Source: Streptomyces sp. SID13031
Lineage (GTDB): Bacteria > Actinomycetota > Actinomycetes > Propionibacteriales > Kribbellaceae
Assembly: GCF_010548305.1 (NCBI RefSeq)
Contig: NZ_JAAGLV010000003.1
Span: 427,805-491,804, forward strand
Length of the DNA: 64,000 nt
Reading direction: 5' to 3'
Under the pieces are notes generated by a model, which saw only the letters and a list, made by a program, of their open reading frames with translations, ran no database searches and was not told the origin of the DNA. Position 1 is the first letter of the stretch. The number at the start of each line of letters is the position of its first letter. A program made the position numbers and the translations under genes. Positions 1 to 10,474 of the stretch are shown here, piece by piece.

Positions 1-1
1 C

Positions 2-499
2 AAGTCCTGGTACGACGCCGAGCCCCGCGACGCCGTCACGGTCGCGGCCGGCGGTACGTCGTACAAGGACGCCACCTGGTTCGCCGCGAGCGTGGAGACG
101 GATCCAACGCCGGTTCGGGCTTCCGCCGTACCGAGCCCGCTGCCTGACGGGACGACCCGCGTACGGGCGTATTTCCGGCTGCAGGTGGACGACCTGAAGA
201 AGCTGGAGTCGCTGAGCGGCTGTCAGGTGCACCTGCGGGCGCCGGACGGGCGGATCTGGGACGACTCGATCCTGGAGGACGAGTTCCAGGACCGGCCGAC
301 GGGCTGCACCGGCGGGTACGACGAGAAGCCGGCCAGCTACCGGGACCCTCGTATCGCGCCCTATTTCCTGAAGCCGTCGGCCGGGAAGCCGTTCGAGGCG
401 GTCGCGGTCTTCATCGTGCCGGCCTCGGTGGCGTCGTCGGTCGAGCTGACGATCACCTGGGCTACGACACTTCCTGAGTTTCTGGCATTCCCGAGGTAG
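2..499 (+). CDS. C-terminal part of an unidentified protein, cut by the window edge
   Basis: The frame is open from base 2 to a TAG at 497-499, so the gene starts before the window. An internal GTG at 92 could be mistaken for the start, but the codons upstream of it are in frame and coding-like. The visible 165 residues are polar with a beta-rich look, and include two cysteines (in SGCQVH and TGCTGG) that could pair. No family is recognised. The 3' end overlaps the end of the convergent membrane protein gene by 38 bp, so the two transcripts share an antisense tail. Confidence 0.6.
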   Translation, partial: KSWYDAEPRDAVTVAAGGTSYKDATWFAASVETDPTPVRASAVPSPLPDGTTRVRAYFRLQVDDLKKLESLSGCQVHLRAPDGRIWDDSILEDEFQDRPTGCTGGYDEKPASYRDPRIAPYFLKPSAGKPFEAVAVFIVPASVASSVELTITWATTLPEFLAFPR

Positions 500-1844
500 C
501 GGCGGTCAGGTCGGCGACACCCTTGTCGGCCTGCGGCCCCTCGGCCGAGTGCGCCGCGTGGGTCTTGGGCTTCAGGTAGCCCGCCAGGCCGCCGATCATC
601 CGGTCGTACGCCGCGGCCAGCAGGCTGACCTGCAGCATGATCTTCAGGCCGTCGGTGACGAGGGAGAGCGGCTCGTCGATGACCAGCCAGAACGGCAGTG
701 AGTGCGGGCCGAGCACGTAGAGCTTCAGGAAGATCCAGACCTCGCTGGCCAGGAAGGTCACCACCGCCCAGGCGAGGAAGTAGCCCAGCATCGGCCGCAG
801 CCCCGACCGGACCACCAGCCGGAATGCCTCGGCCACCGGCGTCCAGCGGTCCTTCCAGTCCGACACCATCGAGTTGCCGGCCACCCGGACGATCCGCGGC
901 GTCTGCTGCCAGCGGTGGGTGATCCGGTCGAACCGCCAGCGCCGCTCGCCCTTCTGCGCCTTGTGCACGGCCCGGCCGTAGATCACCGCGGTCATCGTGA
1001 TCCACATCAGCGGCAGCACCGCGGCGCTCCACAGATCACCGATGCCCGCGGCAACGAATCCGGTGACGGCGTCCCAGATCTCGCGGACCTTCGCGACGCC
1101 GAGCAGGTGGTCGAGTCCCCAGGCGTATCCGTCGTGCACCCAGGCGGCGACCTCGCGTTCCTTCAGCCAGGCCTTGGGCGACGGGATGAACGAGAAGGCC
1201 TGGTAGATGACGACGAAGATCCAGAGCGCCTCGAGGTAGACGACGAACAACCGCCGCACCGGGCCGCCGGCCTTCTTGCCCTTCCGCTTGAAGAAGAAGC
1301 GCAGTATGTACGCCGAGGCGCCGAGCGCGATGAACAACCAGGTCGAGAGCGATTGGAGCCCACTCGACCCTTGATCGACGCTGCCTCCGTTGAGCACCGT
1401 CGCGAGGGTGTCGTTGACCTTGTGGGCGGCCAGTTGGTACTCGTAGTCGAGCGCCTCGGCCTGCAAGAACTTGTACGCCGCGTAGAACGCCAGGAACGGC
1501 AACAGAGCCGCCGCCAGCGCATCAACCGGCCGATGCTCCTTGCCCGGCTCCACGCCATCGGGCGCCAGCACCCCCTCAGCCACGGCCCGCCCGTGGAAGG
1601 GGAGCTCGCTGCGAAGTACCAGGAACATCGCCACATACATCGCCAGCGAGACGACCACCAGCAACGCCAGCACGGCGATCCCAGCCGCCTCAGCCTTCGC
1701 CCCGGCCTGCACAGCCACCCACTGCAGCCCCCGATGCGCCAACTGCGCAATCAGAAACACAGCCAGCAACCGCGGCCAAGCCTTCCAGAACAAAGCCCCC
1801 GCGCGCCCCACCGTAGTGAGCAACGTCCCCGATTCCATCGCCAC
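462..1844 (-). CDS. Large multi-pass membrane protein of unknown function
   Basis: This gene encodes 460 residues with several hydrophobic helices: near residues 25-45, 55-80, 110-125, 165-185, 200-220, 265-290 and a cluster at about 350-420. Basic loops such as FFFKRKGKK lie between them. The C-terminal 45 residues are soluble and rich in Ala, Thr and Glu. No catalytic motif is visible and I do not recognise the family. The start at 1844 is ATG GCC ATG GAA; the second ATG two codons later is equally possible. Its 3' end runs 38 bp into the convergent partial gene at the window edge. Confidence 0.7.
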   Translation of the reverse strand: MAMESGTLLTTVGRAGALFWKAWPRLLAVFLIAQLAHRGLQWVAVQAGAKAEAAGIAVLALLVVVSLAMYVAMFLVLRSELPFHGRAVAEGVLAPDGVEPGKEHRPVDALAAALLPFLAFYAAYKFLQAEALDYEYQLAAHKVNDTLATVLNGGSVDQGSSGLQSLSTWLFIALGASAYILRFFFKRKGKKAGGPVRRLFVVYLEALWIFVVIYQAFSFIPSPKAWLKEREVAAWVHDGYAWGLDHLLGVAKVREIWDAVTGFVAAGIGDLWSAAVLPLMWITMTAVIYGRAVHKAQKGERRWRFDRITHRWQQTPRIVRVAGNSMVSDWKDRWTPVAEAFRLVVRSGLRPMLGYFLAWAVVTFLASEVWIFLKLYVLGPHSLPFWLVIDEPLSLVTDGLKIMLQVSLLAAAYDRMIGGLAGYLKPKTHAAHSAEGPQADKGVADLTAATSGMPETQEVS

Positions 1845-1981
1845 AAACCCGCAATCTACCGCCCAACAGGTCCCCCACCCGCGGCACGCCCCTGTGGAAA
1901 ACCCTCTACCGAAAGCAACGCCCCGGATACACTCAGTTAGGAAGGACAGGTGGCGGCAGGGGCTCAGGCCGAGGACGGGCT

Positions 1982-2221
1982 TCAGCCGCCTGCAAAGGGA
2001 GGTAGGGCGTCGACGAGGGAGCCATCGGAGAGGTTGGTGTCCAGGTCAACGCGCTCGCCGTCGAGCAGGAACGTGCAGATGCCGAGGACCCGGGCGAGCT
2101 CGGGGCGATCGGCCGAGACCGCGCCGACGAGCTCCTTCACCGAGGCAGCCTGTGCGGTCGCCGAGGACTCGCCCGCCGCGGCGCGCGCAGCGGCGAAGTA
2201 CCTGATGGTCACTTCCGGCAT
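1982..2221 (-). CDS. MoaD/ThiS-family sulfur carrier protein
   Basis: The 79-residue product starts MPEVTIRYFAAARAAAG, typical of the first beta strand and helix of MoaD-like beta-grasp proteins, and ends in the Gly-Gly that is adenylated and thiocarboxylated in this family. The family donates sulfur to molybdopterin synthase, or in some paralogues to thiamine or thioamino-acid synthesis. No moaE or thiF lies nearby, so the pathway cannot be fixed. A molybdopterin enzyme sits 47 kb away in the same window, which makes a cofactor role plausible. An upstream in-frame start at 2236 would add five residues; the ATG at 2221 fits the fold better. Confidence 0.82.
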   Translation of the reverse strand: MPEVTIRYFAAARAAAGESSATAQAASVKELVGAVSADRPELARVLGICTFLLDGERVDLDTNLSDGSLVDALPPFAGG

Positions 2222-2381
2222 TCGGTAGGGCCTCACTAATCGGTTAAGTCTTCGGCTATTATGTCAGCTTGCTGTTGCATCCAGTGTGTCTCGGGCCCCC
2301 GGCAATGACGCCGTCGGGGCCTGACGTGCATAAGGACCGGGTCACTCACCAGGGATCCGACGACCAGCACAAGGAGACAGC

Positions 2382-3092
2382 GTGAGCACGTTGCTTCTGC
2401 TGACGAACGCATTGCAGGCCTCCACCGAGGTGCTGCCGTCGCTCGCCCTGCTGCCACACCAGATCCGCATCCTGCCCGCCGAGGTCGCTGCCCTGGTGGA
2501 CGCGCCCGACGCCGACGCGGTCCTCCTCGACGCCCGCCGCGACCTGGTCACGGTGCGCGGGGTTTCCCGCCTGATCCGTACGACGGGCATCGACGTACCG
2601 CTGATCCTGGTAGTCACCGAGGGTGGCCTGACCGCGGTGAACGCCGACTGGGGCGCCGACGACGTCCTGCTCGACACGGCCGGTCCGGCCGAGATCGAGG
2701 CACGCCTGCGGCTGGTGATCGGCCGCCTGGCCGCCGCCCGCAACGAGGACCCCGACACCACGCTGATCCGCAGCGGTGATGTGGTGATCGACGAAGCCTC
2801 GTACACGGCGAAGCTCAACGGACGCGCGCTCGACCTCACGTACAAGGAGTTCGAGCTGTTCAAGTTCCTCGCGCAGCACCCCGGCCGGGTGTTCACGCGC
2901 GAGCAGCTGCTCCAGGAGGTCTGGGGCTACGACTACTTCGGCGGCACCCGGACGGTCGACGTCCACGTACGCCGCCTGCGAGCCAAGCTCGGTCCCGAAC
3001 ACGAATCCCTGATCGGCACCGTCCGCAACGTCGGCTACCGCTTCGTCATCCCGCCCTCCAAGGACCGCGAAACAGCCGACGCCACCGTCTGA
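2382..3092 (+). CDS. glnR: GlnR-type nitrogen response regulator (OmpR/PhoB fold)
   Basis: This is a 236-residue regulator with an N-terminal receiver-like domain (about 1-120) and a C-terminal winged helix (about 130-225, with [20 protein letters not shown] and [17 protein letters not shown]). The start [18 protein letters not shown] and the VTEGGL and [19 protein letters not shown] segments match actinobacterial GlnR. Asp50 is kept but the acidic pocket is incomplete, as is usual for GlnR, which is regulated without a classical kinase. It normally controls glnA, amtB and nitrate/urea genes; none is adjacent. The GTG start has a strong AAGGAGA site eight bases upstream. Confidence 0.9.
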   Translation: MSTLLLLTNALQASTEVLPSLALLPHQIRILPAEVAALVDAPDADAVLLDARRDLVTVRGVSRLIRTTGIDVPLILVVTEGGLTAVNADWGADDVLLDTAGPAEIEARLRLVIGRLAAARNEDPDTTLIRSGDVVIDEASYTAKLNGRALDLTYKEFELFKFLAQHPGRVFTREQLLQEVWGYDYFGGTRTVDVHVRRLRAKLGPEHESLIGTVRNVGYRFVIPPSKDRETADATV

Positions 3093-3269
3093 CTCCGCTC
3101 GGAACACCCCCGGCCCACCGCGAGCCGAGCCCGATCTCAGCCCTGGAACACCGTCCGCCGGCAACCCGGATCGCATTCCGGACTGGACCGGGAGCCCGGT
3201 TCCGGGCTTGACCCGGCGCACATTCGTGCTGCTACCGTGCGTATTCGGTCTTTTCACGGAAGGTGACCG

Positions 3270-3575
3270 ATGGCGCACGTTGCTCCGACTTCGCATCGCC
3301 GAGGTGCTCGCGTTTCACATCGTCATAGCCGCACCGACGGCCCGATCCAGCCGACCACGTGGCTCGGTCTGACCTTCGCCCTGATCTTCGGCCTGGTACT
3401 GACCGGCCGGTCCCACGTTGGCGTCCACGCAGCCGGCATCACCCTGCTGCTCATGCTCGTGCCACTGACCCTCGCCGTCTTCGCCAGCGCCCTCCGCCAC
3501 GGCGTCGGCTCCACCAAGGCAGCCCTCTCGACCGGCATAGCCTTCGCGCTGGTACTCCTGAATCTCCTCGTCTGA
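3270..3575 (+). CDS. Small membrane protein, unknown function
   Basis: This gene encodes 101 residues. The first 27 are polar and His/Arg-rich and should stay in the cytoplasm. Three hydrophobic segments follow (about 30-47, 52-73 and 82-101), the last ending the protein. The ATG follows GGAAGGTGACCG. No family motif is seen. It lies alone between glnR and the beta-propeller gene with its own upstream gap of 177 bp. Confidence 0.65.
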   Translation: MAHVAPTSHRRGARVSHRHSRTDGPIQPTTWLGLTFALIFGLVLTGRSHVGVHAAGITLLLMLVPLTLAVFASALRHGVGSTKAALSTGIAFALVLLNLLV

Positions 3576-3677
3576 CCCCAACGGGCAGACTCGGCCGACC
3601 CCAACGGGCAGTCGAGTCCCGCGCCGTAACTTTCGGCCTCCCAGGCGCATCGAGCTGATGACCTTGAGGGAGGAAAC

Positions 3678-4988
3678 GTGAAACTTCAATCCAGCGTCCA
3701 CAGACTGGCCCGTACTGCGCTCGTCGGGCTCGCCGTCGCCGCGATACCGGCCAGTGCGGTCGCGGTTTCCGCGGGCGAGCCGAACCCCGGGACGATCAAA
3801 CTCGTATCGGTCGGGCCGGCGGGCGGCGGCGGGAACAGTGATTCGGCGTCGGGAACCGAGAAGGGCCTGGGAGTGTCTGCCAACGGGCGCTACACAGTCT
3901 TTTCCTCCGGCGCCTCCGACCTGGTGCCGAACGACACGAACGAGCGGCGGGACGTGTTCGTCCGGGACAGGCTGACCGGCCGGACCACGCTCGTCTCCGT
4001 CGGCGTGACCGGCGGGCAGGGCAACGGCGAGAGCCGGCAGGGGTCGATCTCGGCCGATGGCAGGTTCGTAGCCTTCAACTCGAACGCGACGAACCTGTTC
4101 CCCGGTGACACCAACAACAGCCCCGACGTCTTCGTCCGCGATCTACACACCGGGCGGACGACGCTCGCCTCGGTCGGCACAGGCGGCGGCCTGGCCGACA
4201 ACGGCGCTCACCAGCCGGAGATCTCCGCCGACGGCCGGCACGTGGTATTCACGTCGGGTTCGACGAACCTGGTCGCCGGTGACACCAACGACACCGAGGA
4301 CGTCTTCGTCCGGGATCTCCGCAGCCGGCGGACCGAGCGGGTTTCGCTGACCGCCGACGGCCAGCAGCGCGACATCTACTCCAGGGAGCCCGCGATCTCC
4401 GGCGACGGCCGCTTCGTGGCCTTCGTGACCGAAGGCCCGAGCCTGGCCGTCCACGACCGCAAGAAGAACACGACTCGGGTGGTCTCCGAGGGCGTGACGG
4501 TCGATCCCCAGTCCTTCATGACCGAGATCGGCTATCCGTCCTTCTCCGACGACGGGCGGTTCCTGCTCTTCACCGTCATCGGGTGGCTAGGACCCGACCC
4601 GGTCCCCAACGTCTGGCTGCGGGATCTGCAAACCAACGGGCTGGAGCTGGTCTCGACCGACCACCTCGGCCGGCCCTCGTCGGCCATCGGCCCGGTCTTC
4701 CGAGGCGATGTCTCGGCCGACGGGCGGTATGTCACCTTCGGAACGCCAGGGCGGATGACCCCCGCGGATCAAGGAGACCTCAGCGACGTGTTCCGGCTCG
4801 ACCGCAAGACTGGCACTCGCGTCTGGATCAGCCGCGGCCAGGACCAGACAGCCGGCGGCAACGGAAGTGTCGGCCCGGCGATCTCCAGCGACGGCAAACA
4901 CGTGGCGTTCGAGTCGGACAATCCCACTCTGATTCCTAACGGCGCCGGCCTCCAAACGTACGAGTGGAGTTCCACCCGCCCGAGGTGA
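3678..4988 (+). CDS. Secreted TolB/PD40-type beta-propeller protein
   Basis: The 436-residue product has a Sec signal peptide (about 1-30, hydrophobic core TALVGLAVAAIPASAVA). It then has at least six propeller blades, each carrying a variant of (S/N)xDGRxVxF followed by a strand ending in VFVRD, for example near residues 73, 130, 185, 235, 288 and 345. These PD40-like repeats are known from TolB and from the non-catalytic domains of peptidases. No protease domain is attached, so it is probably a secreted binding or scaffold protein. The GTG start is preceded by GAGGGAGGAAAC. A strong hairpin lies 26 bp after the stop. Confidence 0.8.
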   Translation: MKLQSSVHRLARTALVGLAVAAIPASAVAVSAGEPNPGTIKLVSVGPAGGGGNSDSASGTEKGLGVSANGRYTVFSSGASDLVPNDTNERRDVFVRDRLTGRTTLVSVGVTGGQGNGESRQGSISADGRFVAFNSNATNLFPGDTNNSPDVFVRDLHTGRTTLASVGTGGGLADNGAHQPEISADGRHVVFTSGSTNLVAGDTNDTEDVFVRDLRSRRTERVSLTADGQQRDIYSREPAISGDGRFVAFVTEGPSLAVHDRKKNTTRVVSEGVTVDPQSFMTEIGYPSFSDDGRFLLFTVIGWLGPDPVPNVWLRDLQTNGLELVSTDHLGRPSSAIGPVFRGDVSADGRYVTFGTPGRMTPADQGDLSDVFRLDRKTGTRVWISRGQDQTAGGNGSVGPAISSDGKHVAFESDNPTLIPNGAGLQTYEWSSTRPR

Positions 4989-5013
4989 GGGCGGTTCGCA
5001 GTACGAGCGATCA

Positions 5014-5055
5014 GCGCCTCGTCCCATGGGCCGACAGGCCTGTGGGACGAGGCGC
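5014..5055. terminator. Bidirectional hairpin between convergent genes
   Basis: A perfect 13-bp inverted repeat (GCGCCTCGTCCCA at 5014-5026 and its complement at 5043-5055) with a 16-base loop lies between the end of the propeller gene and the end of the SDR gene. There is no clear T-run, which is common for high-GC actinobacterial terminators. Confidence 0.7.
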
Positions 5056-5086
5056 CGGTGGAGTCGCCTCCACCGGCTGCCCGCGC

Positions 5087-5848
5087 TCAGAGTTGGTTCG
5101 TGCCGCCGTCGACGAAGATCTCGCCGCCGGTCATGAAGCTGCTCTCGCTGGAGGCGAGGAACAGGACGGCGTTCGCGATCTCCTCGGGCTCGCCGAGCCG
5201 CCCGAGCGGTACTCCGGACGCGATCGACCCCAGCAGCGCCGAGGCTTGCTCGGCATCTGGCGCGAGTCCGGCCAGGCCGGGTGTGTTGGTCGGGCCTGGG
5301 ATGACGGTGTTCACCCGAATCCCCCGCTGCGCCAACTCTGCGGCCCACGTCCGGCCGAAGGACCGGATGGCAGCCTTCGTCGCGGCGTAGATACTGAAGG
5401 CTGGCGTACCGTCGGTGGCGGCGGTCGAGCCGGTCAGTACGATCGCGGCGCCCTCGTTCAGCAGCGGAAGCGCCTTCTGCACGGTGAAAAGCGTGCCGCG
5501 AACATTGATCCCGAACGTCTTGTCGAAGTCTTCAGGCGTGATCACTCCCAGCGGCGAGAACCCACCGCCACCCGCATTCGCATGTACTACGTCCAGCCCG
5601 CGCCCGAACTGGGCAATGGTCTCGAAAAGCGCGTCGAGGTCATCCAGGTTCGCGACGTCACCCGCGACGCCGGTCACCCGACCACCTGCTGCGGCAGTGA
5701 TGTCGGCGACGGCGGCGTCGAGTTCGGTCTTGCGGCGACCGGTGATGAAGACGTGCGCGCCTTCGGTCGCCAGACGCCGGGCAGAGGCCAGGCCGATACC
5801 GCTGGTGGCACCGGTGACGAGTGCGACCTTGTTGTCCAGCTGTCCCAT
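5087..5848 (-). CDS. SDR-family NAD(P)-dependent oxidoreductase
   Basis: This is a 253-residue classical short-chain dehydrogenase. The cofactor loop TGATSGIG is at 12-19, NAG at 91-93, and the catalytic set Asn114, Ser141, Tyr154 and Lys158 (YAATK) is complete. The segment GRRKTELDAA after the second strand, with Arg residues, suggests NADP(H) preference. The C-terminus FVDGGTNQL is standard. The substrate cannot be told. It lies 61 bp after the LLM oxidoreductase on the same strand, and the pair faces a TetR regulator, so the two are probably co-transcribed and repressed together. Confidence 0.9.
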   Translation of the reverse strand: MGQLDNKVALVTGATSGIGLASARRLATEGAHVFITGRRKTELDAAVADITAAAGGRVTGVAGDVANLDDLDALFETIAQFGRGLDVVHANAGGGGFSPLGVITPEDFDKTFGINVRGTLFTVQKALPLLNEGAAIVLTGSTAATDGTPAFSIYAATKAAIRSFGRTWAAELAQRGIRVNTVIPGPTNTPGLAGLAPDAEQASALLGSIASGVPLGRLGEPEEIANAVLFLASSESSFMTGGEIFVDGGTNQL

Positions 5849-5909
5849 GAGGGGATCCTTTCGGTGGTACCGGCCTTTGTTGGCCGGATTGGTGAGGTCT
5901 TTGGAGAGA

Positions 5910-6803
5910 TCAGGTGAGGTCGGCGGCGAGGTCCGCCAGCCGTCGCCAGTCGGCCAGGGGGAGGCTGTTGCCGGCCGGCGCGGCGGGAAGAACCTGTACT
6001 GCGACGTGGTCCGCGCCGGCGTCCAGGTGCTCGCGGAGTCGCCGGCCGATGGCCTCTTCGTCTCCCCAGGCGACCAGCGCGTCGATCACCCGATCGCTGC
6101 CGCCGGGAACGAGGTCGCTGTCGGTGAAGCCGATCCGACGCAGATTGTTGCGGTAGGCATCGAATCCGATGAACATGCCGAGTTGGTCGCGAGCGACCGC
6201 ACGCGCCTGCTCGGCGTCGGTACTGAACACGACCGCCTGATGGGGCGCGATCAACGCGTTGCTTCCGAGCTGGTCGCGCATCCTCGCGGTGTAGTCCGGG
6301 TTCACCAGGAAGGGATGGATCCCCGCGGTGCGTTCTGCTGCGAGCTGCGCCATCCGGGGACCGAGAGCCCCGAGCAGCAGGCGCTCCCGAGCGATCGGGC
6401 TCGGCTCCTGCGCCAGCTCATCGAGGTACTCGCTGACGGCGCCGACCGGACTGGTGTACGTCCGACCCACCGCCGCGGCCGCGTTGCGGTCACTCACCCC
6501 GAGGCCCACGATCGTCCGCGGGCCGTGACGAAGATCCAGCTCGCGCACCCGAGCCGACAAGACCGAGGCTTCCTGTCGCCAGATGCCGAGGACACCGAGT
6601 ACGACGTACGTCTCGGGCGACGCCAACAGCAACTCGTCTGTGTCGGCGAAGACTCCGCGGCCGTCGAGCCCCGGGATCCAGAGTGCGGTGAGGCCGCGAT
6701 CCGCCAGTTCAGCCGCCGCGTCAACGCCCGGCTGGCCCGCATTGCGCAGCTCCATACTCCAGACGCCGACCCGCCCTAGGGCCTGCTCAGCACTGCCGTC
6801 CAT
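5910..6803 (-). CDS. LLM-class (luciferase-like) F420-dependent oxidoreductase
   Basis: The product resembles the actinobacterial LLM subfamily beginning LGRVGVWSMELR, with a TIM-barrel pattern: ALWIPGLDGRGVF, then GLGVSDRN, then AIGRRLREHLDAGADHVAVQVLP near the end. Such proteins use F420 or FMN for hydride transfer. The start at 6803 (MDGSAEQ) is preferred over 6824 because GGGAGCGGATC precedes it. The longer start would also place translation inside the putative TetR operator. It is likely the first gene of a two-gene operon with the SDR downstream. Confidence 0.85.
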   Translation of the reverse strand: MDGSAEQALGRVGVWSMELRNAGQPGVDAAAELADRGLTALWIPGLDGRGVFADTDELLLASPETYVVLGVLGIWRQEASVLSARVRELDLRHGPRTIVGLGVSDRNAAAAVGRTYTSPVGAVSEYLDELAQEPSPIARERLLLGALGPRMAQLAAERTAGIHPFLVNPDYTARMRDQLGSNALIAPHQAVVFSTDAEQARAVARDQLGMFIGFDAYRNNLRRIGFTDSDLVPGGSDRVIDALVAWGDEEAIGRRLREHLDAGADHVAVQVLPAAPAGNSLPLADWRRLADLAADLT

Positions 6804-6824
6804 GATCCGCTCCCTGGGTTTCAT

Positions 6825-6891
6825 ACCGTTCGGTTAGAAACTCAAGTTAGCAGTGGTTGAAGGTTCACGCAAATTTTTGAACCGATCGGTT
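6825..6891. promoter_or_regulatory. Pair of TetR-type operators in a divergent promoter region
   Basis: Two copies of a short palindrome lie between the LLM gene and the tetR gene: ACCGTTCGGTT at 6825-6835 and the perfect palindrome AACCGATCGGTT at 6880-6891. The centres are about 56 bp apart. One sits by each promoter, as expected for autorepression plus control of the oxidoreductase operon by the adjacent TetR protein. Confidence 0.65.
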
Positions 6892-6928
6892 AAGAACTGT
6901 AGGCTCGGTACGAACCAGGAGGTGGAAG

Positions 6929-7525
6929 ATGCCAGGAGGACGACCCCGCACGTTCGACGAGGGCGAGGCGCTCGAGCGAGCCGTCGAGGTCTTTTGGCGG
7001 CAGGGTTACGAAGGCACGTCGATCACCGACCTGACCACCGCCATGGGCGTCAACAAGCCCAGCCTGTACTCCGTTTTCGGCGGCAAGGCAGACCTGTTCC
7101 GCCGGGCCATCGGGCACTACGCCGAGCACGACATGGCGTACGCGCGGGTTGCTCTCGAAGAGCCCACCGCGCTGCTCGTCGCTCAGCGATTCCTGCGCGA
7201 CAACGTGATCGCGCTGACGCTCGACGGCAAGCCGAGCGGTTGTCTCTCGATCCAGGGCGGCGTGTCCTGCAGCACGGAGAACCAGGAGGTGGCGCAATTC
7301 CTGGCAGCCAGTCGGCTCGCCGGGGAGAAGGCCTTCGCCGACCGGTTCCGGCTTGCAGTCGAGCAGAAGGATCTACCGGCTGACGCCGACCCGGATGCCC
7401 TGGCTCGCTTCCTGATGGTTGTGTCCGAAGGTCATGCCGTCCACGCAGCCGCCGGCATTCCGCGAGAGGCCCTTCAGCAGTCCGCAGCCATCGCCGAACA
7501 AGCCTTTGAAGCCATGACCCGCTAG
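6929..7525 (+). CDS. TetR-family regulator of the divergent SDR/LLM operon
   Basis: This is a 198-residue repressor. The N-terminal DNA-binding domain (about 8-55) has the helix-turn-helix GTSITDLTTAMGVNKPSLYSVFGGK. The C-terminal ligand domain contains CLSIQGGVSC, with two cysteines flanking a short loop. AGGAGGTGGAAG precedes the ATG. The divergent position and the two flanking palindromes indicate that it controls itself and the neighbouring oxidoreductases. The inducer is unknown. Confidence 0.88.
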   Translation: MPGGRPRTFDEGEALERAVEVFWRQGYEGTSITDLTTAMGVNKPSLYSVFGGKADLFRRAIGHYAEHDMAYARVALEEPTALLVAQRFLRDNVIALTLDGKPSGCLSIQGGVSCSTENQEVAQFLAASRLAGEKAFADRFRLAVEQKDLPADADPDALARFLMVVSEGHAVHAAAGIPREALQQSAAIAEQAFEAMTR

Positions 7526-7636
7526 CCCCCGCTCGATTGGCATGAACCGGACACGCGACGACCACGCGCTGCCAACTGCGGGACGATTGTTGGCCGGCAG
7601 TCGGCGGATCGGCAGTCGGCGATCGGGGGCGGCATC

Positions 7637-8156
7637 GTGCTCGGTGGTCGATGGATGACGGGCCTTGTAGGCCTCTTGCTGATCTGCGCCGGCTGTTCGC
7701 CGGACGAGAACGCCGGATCGCCGGCGCCACAACAGGATTCAGCCGGCTCGGCGAGTGTGAGCACTCCGACGCCGACTCCGACCATTACCACCCCAGGTCC
7801 GCTTAGCGTCGCGGAGTACCAGCGGGTGCTCGGCCGGATCGAAGCCACCATGCGGCGCAACCTGACCAAGGCAATGGCGGCAAAGTCCGTCGCCTCGGCG
7901 AATGCCTACCGGGACTGCTCACTCAACTCCTCGAGCAGCAGGCCGCGATTCTCCAGGCAGCCAAGCCTCCGCCTCAACTCGCCGCAGTACACGCCGACGC
8001 AAGGCGACCTTGACAGGCCTCCGCGGCGCCCTGGACATCTCAATCCTGACCGGCACCGACTGGGACGCAACCAGCCGCGGCTTCACGAACGACTGCGAGG
8101 AACAACACTTCAACGAACCCCTGGACCGCGGCTACAACTGGCAATTCGACGTCTGA
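7637..8156 (+). pseudogene. Lipoprotein gene broken by two frameshifts
   Basis: The reading frame opens with a lipoprotein signal (MTGLVGLLLICAGC, lipobox LLICAGC) and a Ser/Thr/Pro linker, then LSVAEYQRVLGRIEATMRRN. Coding character then moves to another frame near 7912 (GLLTQLLEQQAAILQAAKPP), and to the third near 8005 (TLTGLRGALDISILTGTDWD, ending YNWQFDV at 8156). Each shift is by one base in the same sense. If repaired, the product would be about 170 residues. The unshifted first frame runs to 8305 as Arg/Pro-rich nonsense. This is either a decayed gene or two sequencing errors. The family is not recognised. Confidence 0.6.
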
Positions 8157-8247
8157 CCCACGCCCCGAACCGCCCACCAAACCCCACCGCCACCACCCCA
8201 AGCCCGTGCACACCACCCCAAGCCCCGCCCACACCGGCCGACGGCGC

Positions 8248-8377
8248 AGGCGACCCGGTCGTACCGACCGCTCAGGTGACCCGGTCGTACCGACCGCTCA
8301 GGTGACCCGGTCGTACCGACCGCTCAGGCGGCCCGGTCGCGCCGACGGTACAGGCGGCCCGGTCACGGCGCTGTCTC
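8248..8377. repeat. Five 26-bp tandem repeats, each with an inner palindrome
   Basis: Three near-identical 26-bp units (8248-8273, 8274-8299, 8300-8325) and two diverged ones (8326-8351, 8352-8377) follow each other without spacing. Each good unit carries CGGTCG-TAC-CGACCG, a 6-bp inverted repeat with a 3-base centre. The array lies in a 423-bp gene-free stretch between the broken lipoprotein gene and the end of the 5'-nucleotidase gene. I see no gene in the rest of that stretch; its first part is C-rich and also has a short CACCCCAAGCCC repeat. Confidence 0.8.
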
Positions 8378-8532
8378 AGGTGAGGCGTTCCTGGCACCGA
8401 CTCAGCTGATGCAGGGCCTTGTCGGTGGCACAAGTGCTGGCCGATCGGTGGAGACGTGAAGCGACGACTGCTGGCCAGCCGGCCGGGCGGCGCCGTCAGC
8501 GACGGCCGCTCGGGAATGCTGGTGGTAGGGCA

Positions 8533-8566
8533 ACGCCCGGGCGGCTCTTGGGGAGCGCCCGGGCGT
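8533..8566. terminator. Hairpin after the 5'-nucleotidase gene
   Basis: ACGCCCGGGCG at 8533-8543 pairs perfectly with 8556-8566 around a 12-base loop, 13 bp beyond the stop of the minus-strand nucleotidase gene. It is a typical GC-rich actinobacterial terminator. Confidence 0.7.
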
Positions 8567-8579
8567 CGAGTTATGTGAA

Positions 8580-10355
<1,776 letters not shown>

Positions 10356-10474
10356 GTCTTCTCCGTCGTCATTTTCGATCACCGCTGATGCGCGGTGCCC
10401 GAAAATTACCTTGCTACGGCGTGGCTGACCAAGGTCTCGACGATGAACTCACCAGGACCTTTTACGGTATCGAG

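Noticed and set aside
702..1940. 412-codon plus-strand frame opposite the membrane protein
   Set aside because: It is His/Arg/Pro-rich shadow sequence; the minus-strand frame has real membrane helices.
2346..3296. 316-codon minus-strand frame opposite glnR
   Set aside because: glnR is recognised with confidence; the antisense frame has no start signal or motif.
8157..8305. Continuation of the lipoprotein frame into the repeat region
   Set aside because: After the first frame shift the translation is Arg/Pro/Thr-rich nonsense, while a coding-like sequence continues in other frames.
8248..8377. CRISPR array
   Set aside because: The repeats are directly adjacent without spacers, and no cas gene is present.
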